A stretch of DNA of 64,000 nt from NCBI RefSeq assembly GCF_011386835.1, contig NC_088792.1, positions 115,416,421 to 115,480,420 on the forward strand, in the 5' to 3' direction. A program made the translations under genes and the position numbers. The first letter of the stretch is position 1; each line of letters starts with the position of its first letter. This stretch comes from Chrysemys picta bellii. Its lineage: Eukaryota > Chordata > Testudines > Emydidae. Shown here one piece after another: positions 1 to 10,667 of the stretch. Below the pieces are notes generated by a model. The model saw nothing but the letters and a program-made list of their open reading frames with translations. It did no database searches and had not been told where the DNA came from.

Positions 1-62
1 TTTCGGCCCAGTCCTGCAACACTTTTAAGTCTAGTACTGTTCTCGTGAGTAAGGGTCAAATG

Positions 63-785
63 TGTCACGCTGTCTGGAGTGACTCTCAACTGTGAGTGCC
101 TACCTCAGGGCAGACTGTCAGAAAACAGGGCAGGCATTTTAAACTGGTGGTGTGTTCTATTATTAGATTTCACCAAGCCAGTAACAAATGTGAACTCCTG
201 GATCTCTATACCAGTCTTACCATGAAGTCACAGACAGTTCCCTTAGACTCTCCAGCCTATCTTGTTGCCCAAACAAACTGAACTTTGTGGTTAAAGTCAC
301 TTAAACCAAAAATCACACCACCTTGGTTTTCTCCCAGTCCCAAGAGATGAGTTATATACCCCAGATCAATTGGTACTTGCACCAAAGACAATGCTGGCAG
401 TCAATTCTGTAGTAAACTAACTAAAGGTTTATTAGCTAAGAAAAAAGATTGTGTTATTGAGAGGTTAAAGCAGGTAAAATATATGTGCAGGTGAATCACA
501 ATCTCTAACTCCAAATGGTGGCAGAGATGTAATAAACTGCCCATTTCCCTATAGTCTTTCAGGGTGCCCAGATTGTCTCTTGGATCTCCACTTTGCCTCT
601 TGTATACTTCCCTGTAAGAGTCCAAACAGTTCAAAGATGAAGGATCTTTCTTTGAATCCATTCTTATATCTTGTAGTGTAGATATATATATATAAAAAAT
701 ATAATATTGTGTGGAGGCAGCCCATGTAATACATAGAGAGCTGCATATGCTTCCCACAATGATAAATAGAGTGAGAATCACTGAC
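63..785 (-). mobile_element. LTR-like repeat remnant (retroelement LTR, minus orientation)
   Basis: No coding potential. The stretch resembles the LTR near the right end of the window (62085-63148). Both carry a 'cagggcagactg' block, a 'tagtaaactaacta' block, and then a reverse-strand AATAAA polyadenylation signal (TTTATT on the plus strand at 428-433). That shared order suggests related LTRs in the same orientation. Left edge TGT is plausible at 61-65. The right edge is not defined and lies before the MITE at 789. I see no clear TSD. Family name is not assigned. Confidence 0.5.
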
Positions 786-788
786 TTA

Positions 789-1091
789 GGCTTTGTCTAC
801 ACTGGCAAGTGAAAGACAAAACTTTTGTCGTTCAGAGGTGTTAAAACACACACACACACACACACGAAAGACAAAAGTTTTCTCGATGACAAGTGCCGGT
901 GTGAACAGCGCTTTGTCGGCAGGAGTGCTCTCCTGCCAACAACGCTAACGCCACTTATTGGGGGTGGAAGTTTTTTGTCAGCAGCAGAGCTCTCTCCTGC
1001 CGACAAACAACGGCTACACTGCGCGCCTTTTAGTGGCACAGCTGTAGTGGTACAGTTGTATTGTTAAAAGCTGCATAGTGTAGACATAGCC
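789..1091. mobile_element. Harbinger-type MITE (non-autonomous DNA transposon)
   Basis: Terminal inverted repeats are visible: the left end reads GGCTTTGTCTACACTG and the reverse complement of the right end reads GGCTATGTCTACACTATG. Flanking trinucleotides are TTA (786-788) and TTT (1092-1094), close to the 3-bp TWA duplication of PIF/Harbinger. The interior has internal inverted segments such as 'gacaaaacttttgtc' and 'gacaaaagttttctcg', and a CA microsatellite. No protein is encoded. It ends in the same GTCTACACT signature as the autonomous Harbinger at 6425. Confidence 0.75.
846..865. repeat. (AC)10 microsatellite
   Basis: Ten uninterrupted AC units inside the MITE, at the tip between two inverted 'acaaaagtttt'-like arms. 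Confidence 0.95.
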
Positions 1092-1310
1092 TTTGAGTCT
1101 TTGACCTCAATTATTACACACAATGACCACTTGCTTTGAAATGAGCCTTTTTTCTGTTAGTTCTTCATTTGCATTCCACAAGACTTCTTTGATGGATTAT
1201 TTAGTTGCAGGGGTATACACAATGTAAATGTTTCCTATTACAACAGGACACAGATAAGTGAAAACAATGCAAGTAACATTCCACTAGTTTTCATGATGTT
1301 TAAATACCTA

Positions 1311-1499
1311 AGAGTCCTGTGGCACCTTATAGACTAACAGACATATTGGAACATGAGCTTTCGTGGGATGCATGCATCCGACGAAGTGGGTATTCACCCA
1401 CGAAAGGTCATGCTCCAATACGTCTGTTAGTCTATAAGGTGCCACAGGACTCTTTGCTGCTTTTACAGATCCAGACGAACACGGCTACCCCTCTGATAC
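1311..1499. mobile_element. Penelope-like element end, palindromic (inverted double copy)
   Basis: Two inverted arms ('gtcctgtggcaccttatag' and its complement) meet near 1375, followed by a single-copy tail 'cagacgaacacggctac'. A perfect 12-bp target-site duplication TTTAAATACCTA flanks it at 1299-1310 and 1500-1511, so the ends are firm. Inverted 5'-truncated terminal pieces and TSDs of this length are typical of Penelope-like retroelements. Assignment to PLEs is from family recognition, since no RT or GIY-YIG domain is present in this copy. A hammerhead-like core sits in the right arm. Confidence 0.75.
1374..1413 (+). ncRNA. Hammerhead-ribozyme-like motif (PLE copy A)
   Basis: Order of parts: GCAU (1374-1377), CCGACGA (1378-1384), an extra A, a perfect hairpin with arms GUGGGU/ACCCAC and loop AUUC (1386-1401), GAAA (1402-1405), GGUC, then AUGC (1410-1413), which pairs with GCAU as helix I. 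The hammerhead consensus is CUGANGA, stem II, GAAA, UH. This copy has U4 changed to C, so it is probably weak or inactive. Predicted cleavage would follow C1409. Penelope-like elements are known to carry hammerheads. An extra A after A9 is known from a viroid hammerhead. Confidence 0.55.
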
Positions 1500-1502
1500 T
1501 TT

Positions 1503-2574
1503 AAATACCTAGTACACTTACACATTTAACAATCGCTTTGATCTACACAAGTGAATTGACCTGAATACATTCTAGCATGACCTAGTCAGCCAGCAGCACA
1601 AGAATGCTTGGGTCCTGAATACTTTTTAGTATGTTACATGCAATGTAAAAATGACTGGACATCCCCTGCTGGACTGGATGGGCAATAAAAGGCACATTAA
1701 ATAACTTTTTATCTGGGTATACATGTGGGTTGAAAATAGGACTGAAATTCGTCTGGGTTGCACTAATTCAGCGATCCTGCACTCTAAGGCTGTCATCTTC
1801 TCCAGAATCCCCACTTGCATATTTTTAGTAAGTTTCTAGCCCTTATAGTAGTGAAGAAAATCTTGAAAACGTTAGAGTGTAAATCAACACACTGATGCCT
1901 TCCTAAATCTTCAGAGAGCCTGAAACAATAGCTATGAGGGATATAATCTGTATGTATCACCCCCACTGACTTTGAAAGGCTCCTTGTCAGCCACAGCTCC
2001 AGAGAGGTCAAGTTGAAAGGGAATCCTTTTTTAAATAATGGTAAATATTTTCCCTTCTACTGTTCATCTTTACTGAAAATTTTATAGGCAGTAGGTTTGA
2101 AAGGTAGTCTGAATTGGAAGTGACTTTTTGGATTGTGTGGGTACCAAATGATGTAGAGGTATCTTAATTTTTTTAAATCACTTCATGACCTTTCTACATG
2201 ATTTCAGAGACTAATATTTAATTATATATTAAACAGAAGTTATTAAAATTACACCATTGCATTGAAAGAGTAAGAAGGGTATGCAACAGGCTCCTTTGAA
2301 CATTTTACTCAGAATGTAAGTCCCTTAGTTGCTTTTGGAAACGTTTATCCTGTGGATTTTCAGTCCTGGATACAACCACACTCATCTAAGCCAATCCCTG
2401 GCATATGTTCACTATCTCTGACAAGGGTTTCGTTAGTGATCGTTATGGATATTTTTGAATCCTTTGTGCTTCAGGTTTACATTTGGGAGATCATGATGTT
2501 TTTGTGATTGAAATATAAAGTTAAACTGAACACTGTGGTTTGCAAGTATGCTCATTTGTACTGCAGCATACAAA
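1503..2574. other. Unassigned sequence
   Basis: AT-rich DNA with no recognisable gene, exon, or repeat boundary. Short open frames on the minus strand around 1626-2011 look random. Confidence 0.5.
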
Positions 2575-3345
2575 GAAAATAAGAATGGCTGTACTGGGTC
2601 AGATCAAAGGTCCATCTAGACCAATATCCTGTCTTCTGACAGTGGCCAATGCCAGGTGCCCCAGAGGGATTGAACAGAACAGGCAATCATCAAGTGATCC
2701 ATCCCCATCGCCCAATCCCAGCTTCTGGCAAACAGAGGTTAGGGACACCTCTCTGCCCACCCTAGTAGCCAATGATAGACCTGTCCTCCATGAATTTATC
2801 TAGTTCTTTGTTTAACCTGTTATTGTCTTGGTCTTCACAACATCCTCTGGCAAAGAGTTCCACGGGTTGACTGTGCTTTGTGTGAGGAAATGATTCCTTT
2901 CTTTATTTTAAACCTGCTAGCTGTTAATTTCATTTGGCGACCCCTAGTTCTTGTGTTATGAGGAGTAAATAACACATCCTTATTTACTTTCTCACACCAG
3001 TAATGATTTGATAGACCTCAATCATATCCCCCCTTAGTCATCTCTTTTCCAAGCTGAAAAGTCCCTGTCTTATTAATCTCTCCTTGTATGAAAGCTGTTC
3101 CATACTTCTAATCATTACTGTTGCCCTTTTCTGTACCTTTTCCAATTCCAGTATATCTTTTTTTTAAGATGGGATGACCAGATCTGTACATAGTATTCAA
3201 GATGTGGGCATATCATGGATTTATACAGAGGCAACATGATATTTTCTATCTTATTATCTATCCCTTTCCTAATGATGCCCAACATTGTTAGCTTTTTTGA
3301 CTGCTGTTGCACATTGAGTGGATGTTTTCAGAAAACTATCCACAA
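2575..3345 (-). mobile_element. CR1 LINE, 3' portion
   Basis: Minus-oriented CR1. The plus strand starts at the CR1 3' end ('aatggctgtactgggtcag') and runs back through the 3' UTR into the C-terminal part of the reverse transcriptase ORF. The minus-strand frame 3115-3312 gives the CR1 segment with GIIRKGIDNK and LPLYKSMICPHLEYYVQ, but it is short, because stops and indels break it. 5' truncated near 3345, as is usual for CR1. The same family occurs at 15305, 21513 and 36590. Confidence 0.85.
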
Positions 3346-4128
3346 AGACTGTGGTTGTCACTCTGTGCCCTTTTGAGTGGAATGTGATAAAACAGTAACA
3401 CGGCATTATAGCAGTTCCTTGATAATTCAAGAACTATATAGATACATTACTACTATTGCTCTCAAGACTAAATCTTTATAGCTCCTATTCCTTTGCCAAA
3501 AAAGAACATTTCTTTCACAATGTATATATGAGAATAACTTGCATATATTGTGTTATAACTACCAAGAGTTTTGGTTTTTAAAAAGTGCTCAAACAGCCCA
3601 ATTTCTCCTCCTCTGTGTGAACTTAAAAAAAAAAAAGGCACAAGGGGATGAGAATAAGTTATTTATACGAATTTTCATTTGATTTTGTTTTCTCTTGTTA
3701 GGCCAATGGAAAAGCATAGCAAAAATCTTTTGAGGAATGTATCTAATGTCTATTTCTAAATTCCATGAAACTTGAGATATTTGGGTGGTGAATGGAGATG
3801 CAGTGGTAGTGGAATACTACTTGTGGGAGCAGCAAAGCACCACAGATTGTTTCCCTATTTCTATCTTCCTATGCCAAATCTGCAATATTTTTTCACATAT
3901 GTAGTTAAGTAGAAAGTTAAATATGGAGTAATTTGGTATAACTCAGGGACACCTTATATTAATTTCCAATTTCGGGGGAGGAATAAGTTAATGGGTAGTA
4001 GATTGTTGTGAAGCATTTCAAAGCTGCACTTCACTTCGGGAAAAGTGGACCTAAGTGCAGCTCATGTGTCATTTGGATACTCAAGTAGTTCATCTGAAAA
4101 TGATATCACCTGCCTGAAGGTGTTTGAC
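3346..4128. other. Unassigned sequence
   Basis: AT-rich, no gene or repeat that I recognise. It holds an A-run near 3627-3638. Confidence 0.5.
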
Positions 4129-4664
4129 TAGGGCTGGTAAAAAAAAATGTTAATTGAAGCTATTTTTTAACAGATGATTTTTTGTCAAAAAAATACTAAT
4201 TGTTTTGTGAAAGTGTGTGGTTTTCTGCAGAAAACTTCAATATTCGGTCAAAAAAGAATGCCCCAAAACTGACATTTTCAGATTTTGTGTGAAAAGTCAA
4301 ATATTTTGTTTCAAAGTGGTGCTGCCGTGCCTCATTGGAACTGTAGTTTGGGTACCATATACTTCCATTCTCCTCTCTGGCAAGACTAACTCTCCCATAA
4401 TACCACAGGGTCTCCTATGATGAATCACCTCCCAGAGAGGGAAGAAAGTTGTGTATTATGGGAGATGTAGTCAAGGCCTTAGAGTCTGGCGTATTGAGGA
4501 GAATGAGAGCATAAGGTTTCCAAACTATGACTCCCGTGAAGCATGGTGGCACAATTTTGAACCCAAATATTTTGGTTCCCTACATTTTCCATGCAAAATT
4601 TCAATAAAAATTCAACAAAAATGAATCTTCCATGGGGGGGAAATATATTTTTTGACAAACTCTA
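4129..4664. mobile_element. hAT-like non-autonomous DNA transposon
   Basis: Ends look like imperfect inverted repeats: left TAGGGCTGGTAAAAAA, right TTTTTTGACAAACTCTA. The flanks tgtttgac and gtattgac agree at five of eight positions, compatible with a decayed 8-bp hAT duplication. The interior contains paired segments around 'aactgtagtttgg' and 'aactatgactcccg'. It encodes nothing. Confidence 0.55.
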
Positions 4665-6424
4665 GTATTGACCTAGATTTTGGCTATCACATAGTACAGT
4701 GTCATTGTCTTCCACCAGAACACATCATTTTGTAGTTCACTTTATTAGTATGTAAGATTTTTTGGACCCAGTTAGGCAAAGCCTTGAATACTCAATGTGG
4801 GTGCACAAGTGACAAATCCCATTGACTATTCTAGTGTTTTAAGGATTAGGTCCAAAGTCATTCTGAGCCACATCCTAACTCTTCTCTGGAATTTATTGGA
4901 GGACTTTCCAAGGAGGAGTTCAGTTCACTTTTTTGTGTTCGTCAGAATCATCAGTGCAGAGAAGTCAGTCAAACCTGGAGCTTTGCAAAACCTATTGGTT
5001 TTGATTGATGTGATTCGTATGAGTTTGGTTGAACCTTTCCTCTGGGAACATTTCATAAGAACCCAACATCTAAATGCAAAACTCAACAAAATCTGCTGGC
5101 TTCAGGTGATCTATACAGAAAGTGATACATTTTCATAGTTTTGTTTGGAGACCAATCAAGTTTCATAATTAAATGATGAAACCTGTGTTTTTTGAGGTAA
5201 ATTATTCAGATTTCCAATCTGTATTTTTAATAGCTCTAAAATATCATGACCAATTTCACCAGTGAGTCTGAAACTGAGTTTCACCTGTTTCAGATTGTTA
5301 CAAATGTTTCACACAGCTTTAGTTATAACCCCTTCGGTGTCAATTAAAGTCTTCATGTTTTGTTTAATGAATAATCTATTACTCCAGAGTTCCTTTTAGC
5401 AAGGTACAGAACATAACTGTGACTTGTCGAGTGATCCTTGTGAATTCAGACCTATTCCAACAGAACCAGCCATGTTGTTTAGTTTACCTAGTTACTTTCA
5501 TCTCTTTTTCTTTGAGAATCTCTTGGAAGTCTGCCAGGAACTTTGGAGTAACAAAAGAACTGCATTGCTTGAACATAGTAGTGTTTTATTTATATGTACA
5601 CCTCAATGTTCTGATTCAAAGATTGTCTTGAGGTTTATGGAATGTGACTTGACAACAGAAACACAACCCAGTAACACACAATGTACTTTTGTGAGGTTAA
5701 ATAAAATCTGTGAATCCCCATGCATACTGCAGTAAAGCAGCAAAATGGCTTGATCAGCCAATTCCAAAGCATTATTTTAGTGCCTATCTACTCTGTGACG
5801 GTGATTGTTTTTCTTTGTTATTACTGGTACCTAGAGTGGAACTTATTCACCAACAAAATATACAGAGGCACAGCCATTCCATTTATGGAAATCTCCAAAT
5901 GAAACACACATGTTTTTATCTGAACTGTTCTTGAAACCTCCCCCACCATCTCACAGCTGATTGTCATTGCACCAAAAAGAGCAGTATTGTGGTATTTTAC
6001 TGTGATCATTAGGAAACCATAAGTAAGATAATAAGCCACGATTCATTATAAGGCCAATTTTGACCCCTCCTGGAACTTTCACAAAAACATTCAAGATGCC
6101 TGAAAATCATTTGTTGAAGATTCTTCTCCAGGAGCCATTTGATAGGCTTTGTTTCTTGCTGATGAAGATACAAACCCTTCTTGGGGGGGGGAGGGTAATT
6201 TCTTTTTGTAATTCTTGACCTTGCTTCCTTAGCATAAGGTGGCACTAGTTTCCATCCTGGCTTTCTTTCCATTTTGTTCCTGATTGGTTAATTCATAAAG
6301 CCAACAAATGCAAATGGAAAAAGAGGGATGAAGCTCCCTTTAAAACAATTAACAATATTTTAGCACAGGGCTCCAGCATAAAAAGGGGGCTTTCCTTGTG
6401 TTTCAGTCATACTATTCTCTCTTA
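4665..6424. other. Unassigned sequence
   Basis: No gene or repeat recognised. Several short open frames (for example 4797-5138 and 5424-5735) show no familiar motif and no splice context. A G-run lies at 6184-6192. Confidence 0.5.
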
Positions 6425-6603
6425 GGCCTGGTCTACACTATGACTTTAATTTGGATTTAGCAGCGTTAAATCGAATTAACCCTGCACCCGTCCACACAAC
6501 AAAGCCATTTATTTCGAAATAAAGGGCTCTTAAAATCGATTTCTGTACTCCACCCCGACGAGCGGAGTAGCGCCAAAATCGATATTGTCATTTCGAATTA
6601 GGG

Positions 6604-6617
6604 TTAGTGTGGCCGCA
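6604..6617 (+). promoter_or_regulatory. Subterminal direct repeat, left copy
   Basis: TTAGTGTGGCCGCA, repeated exactly at 10573-10586 in the same direction. Its place near both ends suggests a binding site for transposase or the Myb-like protein. That role is inference. Confidence 0.4.
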
Positions 6618-6805
6618 ATTCGATGGTATTGGCCTCCGGGAGCTATCCCACAGTGCACCATTGTGCCCACTCTGGACAGCAATCTGAACTCAGATGCACT
6701 GGCCAGGTAGACAGGAAAAGCCCCGCAAACATTTGAATTTCATTTCCTGTTTGCCCAGCATGGAGAGCACAGGTGACCACAGATAGCTCATCAGCCCAGG
6801 TAACC

Positions 6806-8887
6806 ATGCAGGCCGATAATAGAAAAAGAGCACCAGCATGGACCGTACGGGAGGTACTGGATCTGATCGCTATATGGGGAGAGGATTCAGTGCTAGCAGA
6901 ACTTCATTCGAAAAGACGAAATGCCAAAACTTTTGAAAAAATCTCCAAGGGCATGATGGAGAGAGGCCACAATAGGGACTCGGATCAGTGCCATGTGAAA
7001 GTCAAGGAGCTCAGACAAGCCTATCAAAAAACAAAGGAGGCAAACGGTCGCTCCGGGTCAGAACCGCGGACATGCCGCTTCTACGCCGAGCTGCATGCAG
7101 TTCTGGAGGGGGCCGCCACCACTACCCCACCTCTGACCGTGGATTCCGAGGTGGGGATAATCTCATCAGCTACACCTGAGGATTCTGCGGACGGGGAGGA
7201 GGAGGAGAAGGACGACGAGCTTGCGGAGAGCACCCAGCACTCCGTTCTCCCCAACAGCCAGGATCTTTTTCTCAGCCTGACTGAAGTACCCTCCCAACCC
7301 TCCCAAGCCAATATCCAAGACCACGACCCCAAGGAAGGGACCTCAGGTGAGTTTACCTTTTAAAATATAAAACTTGTTTTAAAAGCAAGCGTTTTTTAAT
7401 GATTACTTTGCCCTGGGGACTTGGGATGCATTCGCGGCCAGTACAGCTACTGGAACAGTCTGTTAACGTGTCTGGGGATGGAGCAGAAATCCTCCAGGGA
7501 CATCTCCATGAAGCTCTCCTGGTGGTACTCCAAAAGCCTTGCCACAAGGTTTCTGGGCAGTGCAGCCTTATTCCATCCTCCATGGTAGGACACTTGACCG
7601 CGCCATGCTTACAGCAAGTAATCTGGTATCATTGCATGACAAAGCCTGGCAGCGTATGGTCCCGGTGTTTGCTGGCATTCAAGCAACATCCGTTCTTTAT
7701 CTCGCTGTGTAATCCTCAGGAGAGTGATATCGCTCATGGTAACCTGGTTGAAATACGGGAACTTAATTAAGGGGACAGAGGTGGCCGTTCCTACTGGGCT
7801 GTTTGCCTGTGGCTGAAAAGAAATCCTTCCCTGCAGTTAGCCAAGCGCAGGGGGAGGGGGAAATTGGCCCAGAGCTTTTTGCGTTTGGCTAGCAGGGATC
7901 TTCCCTGATACCAGCCACACGGTGGGGGGAGGGATAAAGCGATCATCCAGAGAATTGGATGGGGGGGTTAGTTTGTTTTCTGCTGCTGAAGGTTAAAAGG
8001 AAAACCGCAGCACTCAACGGGCTTTGCTTGGTATGTGGGAAAGGAGGGCGCAGAAGCCGAAAGACAATGGCTTACCATGGCCGCATGCAAGCCGAATTCT
8101 GTTGCCCGGACCTGTGATCTCTAGCAGCAAAGCCACAGGCACTCAATATTAAGAGGCAAAATGTGACCTTGCACAGAAATCATATGTGCTATGTAATGTG
8201 AATAGTGTTGGTCACCGTGAAAGAGTATAAGCATTGTTCTGCAAAACGTATCTTTTTAAAAAATTCTCTCCTTTTTTCCTCCCTCCAGCAGCTGCAAATT
8301 CTTCAAGCCTCCCTGCTCCGTCCCGAAGGCTATCTCAGATAAGGCGTCGGAAAAAGAAGACGCGAGATGAGATGTTCACAGAAATCATGGAATCCACCCG
8401 CAGTGAAAGAGCTCATCTGAATGAGTGGAAAGACATGGTTTCAAAGTATAGGAAAGAAGCCAGTGAACGTGAGGACATGAGGGACCATTGTGAGGACAGG
8501 AGGGACCAACGTGAGGAGAGGAGAGAAGCTGGAGATGAGAGGTGGCGGCAGGAAGATCAGAGGAGGCAGGATGCAATGCTGGGGCTGCTGCGTGAGCAAA
8601 CAGACATGCTCCGGTGTCTGGTGGAGCTTCAGGAATGGCAGCAGGATAACAGGGTGCTGCTACAGCCCCTGTATAACCCCCCTCCCGCCTCACCATGTTC
8701 CATAGCCTCCTCACCCAGACGTGTAAGAACGCGGGAGGGAGGCTCCGTACACCCTCCCATTCCACCCCAGTGGACAGCCCAAGCAAAAGGCTGTCATTTT
8801 TTTAACATTTTTAGTGGCCTTTTCCTTCCCACCGATCCTCCTCCCAAACCTCACCCAGGTTCTCTCCCTCTTTTTATAATCAATTAA
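6806..8887 (+). CDS. Harbinger Myb/SANT-like DNA-binding protein, two exons (6806-7346, 8289-8887)
   Basis: The Harbinger accessory protein binds the transposon ends and helps transposase reach the nucleus and the DNA. Exon 1 starts at the first in-frame ATG (6806; the frame is open further upstream but without an ATG). Residues about 5-90 form a Myb/SANT-like trihelix, with APAWTVREVLDLIAIWG, an RNAKTFEKISKGM helix and the QCHVKVKELRQAYQK helix, followed by an acidic stretch (DGEEEEKDDE). The donor CAG|GTGAGT is at 7346/7347 and the acceptor CTCCAG|CAG at 8288/8289. The phases match, so the frame continues into exon 2. Exon 2 encodes a basic patch (RRRKKKTRDE), then a long charged helix rich in RED repeats (about 8400-8640), then a proline-rich tail. 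No stop interrupts roughly 380 codons. Near 8731 the tail seems shifted: another frame gives a family-like ending VDSPSKRLSFF and a stop at 8803-8805. Confidence 0.85.
7347..8288 (+). other. Intron of the Harbinger Myb/SANT gene
   Basis: 942 bp, bounded by GTGAGT and a pyrimidine-rich tract (ttttttcctccctccag). Phase 1, and it preserves the reading frame on joining. Open frames inside it (for example 7399-7770) have no recognisable product. Confidence 0.75.
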
Positions 8888-8898
8888 TAAAGAATAAA
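8886..8898 (+). promoter_or_regulatory. Poly(A) signals for the Myb/SANT gene
   Basis: Two AATAAA hexamers (8886-8891 and 8893-8898) at and just after the plus-strand stop. Confidence 0.7.
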
Positions 8899-8919
8899 TG
8901 ATTTTTAAACGATAGTGAC

Positions 8920-8925
8920 TTTATT
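8920..8925 (-). promoter_or_regulatory. Poly(A) signal for the transposase
   Basis: TTTATT on the plus strand, that is AATAAA on the minus strand, about 100 bp past the transposase stop. The two convergent transcripts would overlap slightly here. Confidence 0.6.
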
Positions 8926-9026
8926 TCCTTTGAAAGCAAGCTGGGGGAAGGGGGAGGGTGGGTTCCTTACAGAGAATGAGTCAATAAAGGGGGCGGGTTT
9001 TCATGAAGGAGAAACAAACAGAAATT

Positions 9027-10304
9027 TCACACTGTAGCCTGGCCAGTCATGAAACTGGTTTTCAAAGCTTCTCTGATGCACAGCGCTTCCTGGTGTGCTC
9101 TTCTAATCGCCCTGGTGTTTGGCTGCGCGTAATCAGCAGCCAGGCGATTTGCCTCAGCCTCCCACCCTGCCATAAAGGTCTCCCCTTTACTTTCACAGAG
9201 ATTGTGGAGCACACAGCAAGCAGAAATAACAATGGGGGTATTGGTTTGGCTGAGGTCTGAGCGAGTCAGTAACGATCGCCAGCCACCTTTTAAACGGCCA
9301 AATGCACATTCTACCACCATTCTGCACTTGCTCAGCCTGTAGTTGAACAGCTCCTGACTCCTGTCCAGGCTGCCTGTGTATGGCTTCATGAGCCATGGCA
9401 TTAAGGGGTAGGCTGGGTCCCCAAGAATAACTATTGGCATTTCAACATCCCCAATGGTTATTTTCTGGTCCGGGAAGTAAGTCCCTTGCTGCAGCCATTT
9501 AAACAGAGTAGTGTTCCTGAAGACGCGAGCATCATGAACCCTTCCCGGCCAGCCCACATTGATGTTGGTGAAATGTCCCTTGTGATCCACAAGTGCTTGC
9601 TGCACCACTGAAAAGTACCCCTTGCGGTTTATGTACTGGGTACCCTGGTGCTCCGGTGCCAAGATAGGGATATCGCCCCACCACAGTTAGGGAATCCCAT
9701 TGCAGCAAAGCCATCCACTATGACCTGCACATTTCCCAGAGTCACTACCTTTCGTAGCAGCACCTCAGTGATTGCTTTGGCTACTTGCATCACAGCAGCT
9801 CCCACAGTAGATTTGCCCACTCCAAATTGATTCCTGACTGACCGGTAGCTGTCTGGCATTGCAAGCTTCCACAGGGCTATCGCCACTCGCTTCTCAACTG
9901 TGAGGGCTGCTCTCATCTTGGTATTCTGGCGTTTCAGGGCAGGGGACAGCAAGTCACAAAGTTCCATGAAAGTGCCCTTTACGCATGGGAAAGTTTCGCA
10001 GCCACTGGGAATCGTCCCACACCTGCAACACTATGCGGTCCCACCAGTCTGTGCTTGTTTCCTGGGCCCAGAATCGGCGTTCCACGGATAGAACCTGCCC
10101 CATTAACAACATGATCTCCAAAGCACCGGGGCCCGCGGTTTGAGAGAATTCTGTGTCCGTTTCCTCATCACGTTTGTCGCTGCGCTGCTGTCGCTGCCGC
10201 CTCCTCGCCTCATTTTTCTGGTCCTGGCTCAGCACAAACTGCATGAGAACGCGCAAGTTGTTTACAATGTTCATGACTGCTGTCTTGAGCTGAGCGGGCT
10301 CCAT
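9027..10304 (-). pseudogene. PIF/Harbinger transposase (HARBI1-like DDE), frameshifted
   Basis: DDE nuclease that would cut and paste the element. Minus strand, starting at ATG 10304 (MEPAQLKTAV). The N-terminal part (10304 to about 9980) has a basic region RRRQRQQRSDKRDE and the block WWDRIVLQVWDDSQWLRNF. An extra A/T in the T-run at 9978-9980 then shifts the frame. The next block (9967 to about 9672) holds ELCDLLSPALK and the helix-turn-helix-like NQFGVGKSTVGAAV. A second shift lies at about 9668-9673. The last block (about 9660-9027) holds GWPGRVHDARVF (second catalytic Asp), LGDPAYPLMPW and VVECAFGRLKG (catalytic Glu). The family's DGTH motif, with the first catalytic Asp, is absent exactly at the second shift, consistent with a small deletion. 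Related to host HARBI1 but plainly the transposon's own gene. Confidence 0.88.
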
Positions 10305-10572
10305 GCTTGCCGTGGTATGGAGTCTGCAGTGTTCACCCAGGAAAAAAGGCACGAAATGGTTGTCTGCCGTTGCTTTCATGGAGGGAGGGGTGAGGCTGTA
10401 CCCAGAACCACCTGCGACAATGTTTTTTGCCCCATCAGGCACTGGGATCTCAACCCAGAATTCCAATGGGCGGGGGAGACTGCGGGAACTATGGGATAGC
10501 TACCCACAGTGCAACGCTCTGGAAATCGACGCTAGCCCTGGTACATGGACACACACCGCCGAATTAATGTGC

Positions 10573-10586
10573 TTAGTGTGGCCGCA
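10573..10586 (+). promoter_or_regulatory. Subterminal direct repeat, right copy
   Basis: Second exact copy of TTAGTGTGGCCGCA, about 80 bp inside the right end and in the same direction as the left copy. Confidence 0.4.
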
Positions 10587-10667
10587 TACATTCGACTTTA
10601 TACAATCTGTTTCCAAAATCCGAATTATATAAATTTGGATTAATCCCGTAGTGTAGACATACCCTTA

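Larger units (their letters stand above)
6425..10664. mobile_element. PIF/Harbinger DNA transposon, complete
   Basis: A 4.24-kb element flanked by the target duplication TTA (6422-6424 and 10665-10667). Its termini are inverted: left GGCCTGGTCTACACTA, right (reverse complement) GGGTATGTCTACACTA. It encodes the two proteins expected of PIF/Harbinger, in convergent orientation: a Myb/SANT-like DNA-binding protein on the plus strand (6806-8887, two exons) and a DDE transposase on the minus strand (10304-9027). Poly(A) signals for both lie in the short gap between them. A 14-nt direct repeat TTAGTGTGGCCGCA occurs inside each end (6604-6617 and 10573-10586). The transposase is frameshifted, so this copy should not move by itself. 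Confidence 0.93.

Noticed and set aside
6773..6805. Upstream start of the Myb/SANT frame
   Set aside because: The codon at 6773 is GTG. In a vertebrate the first in-frame ATG (6806) is the better start.
9900..10499. Plus-strand frames opposite the Harbinger transposase
   Set aside because: They are antisense shadows of the transposase gene.
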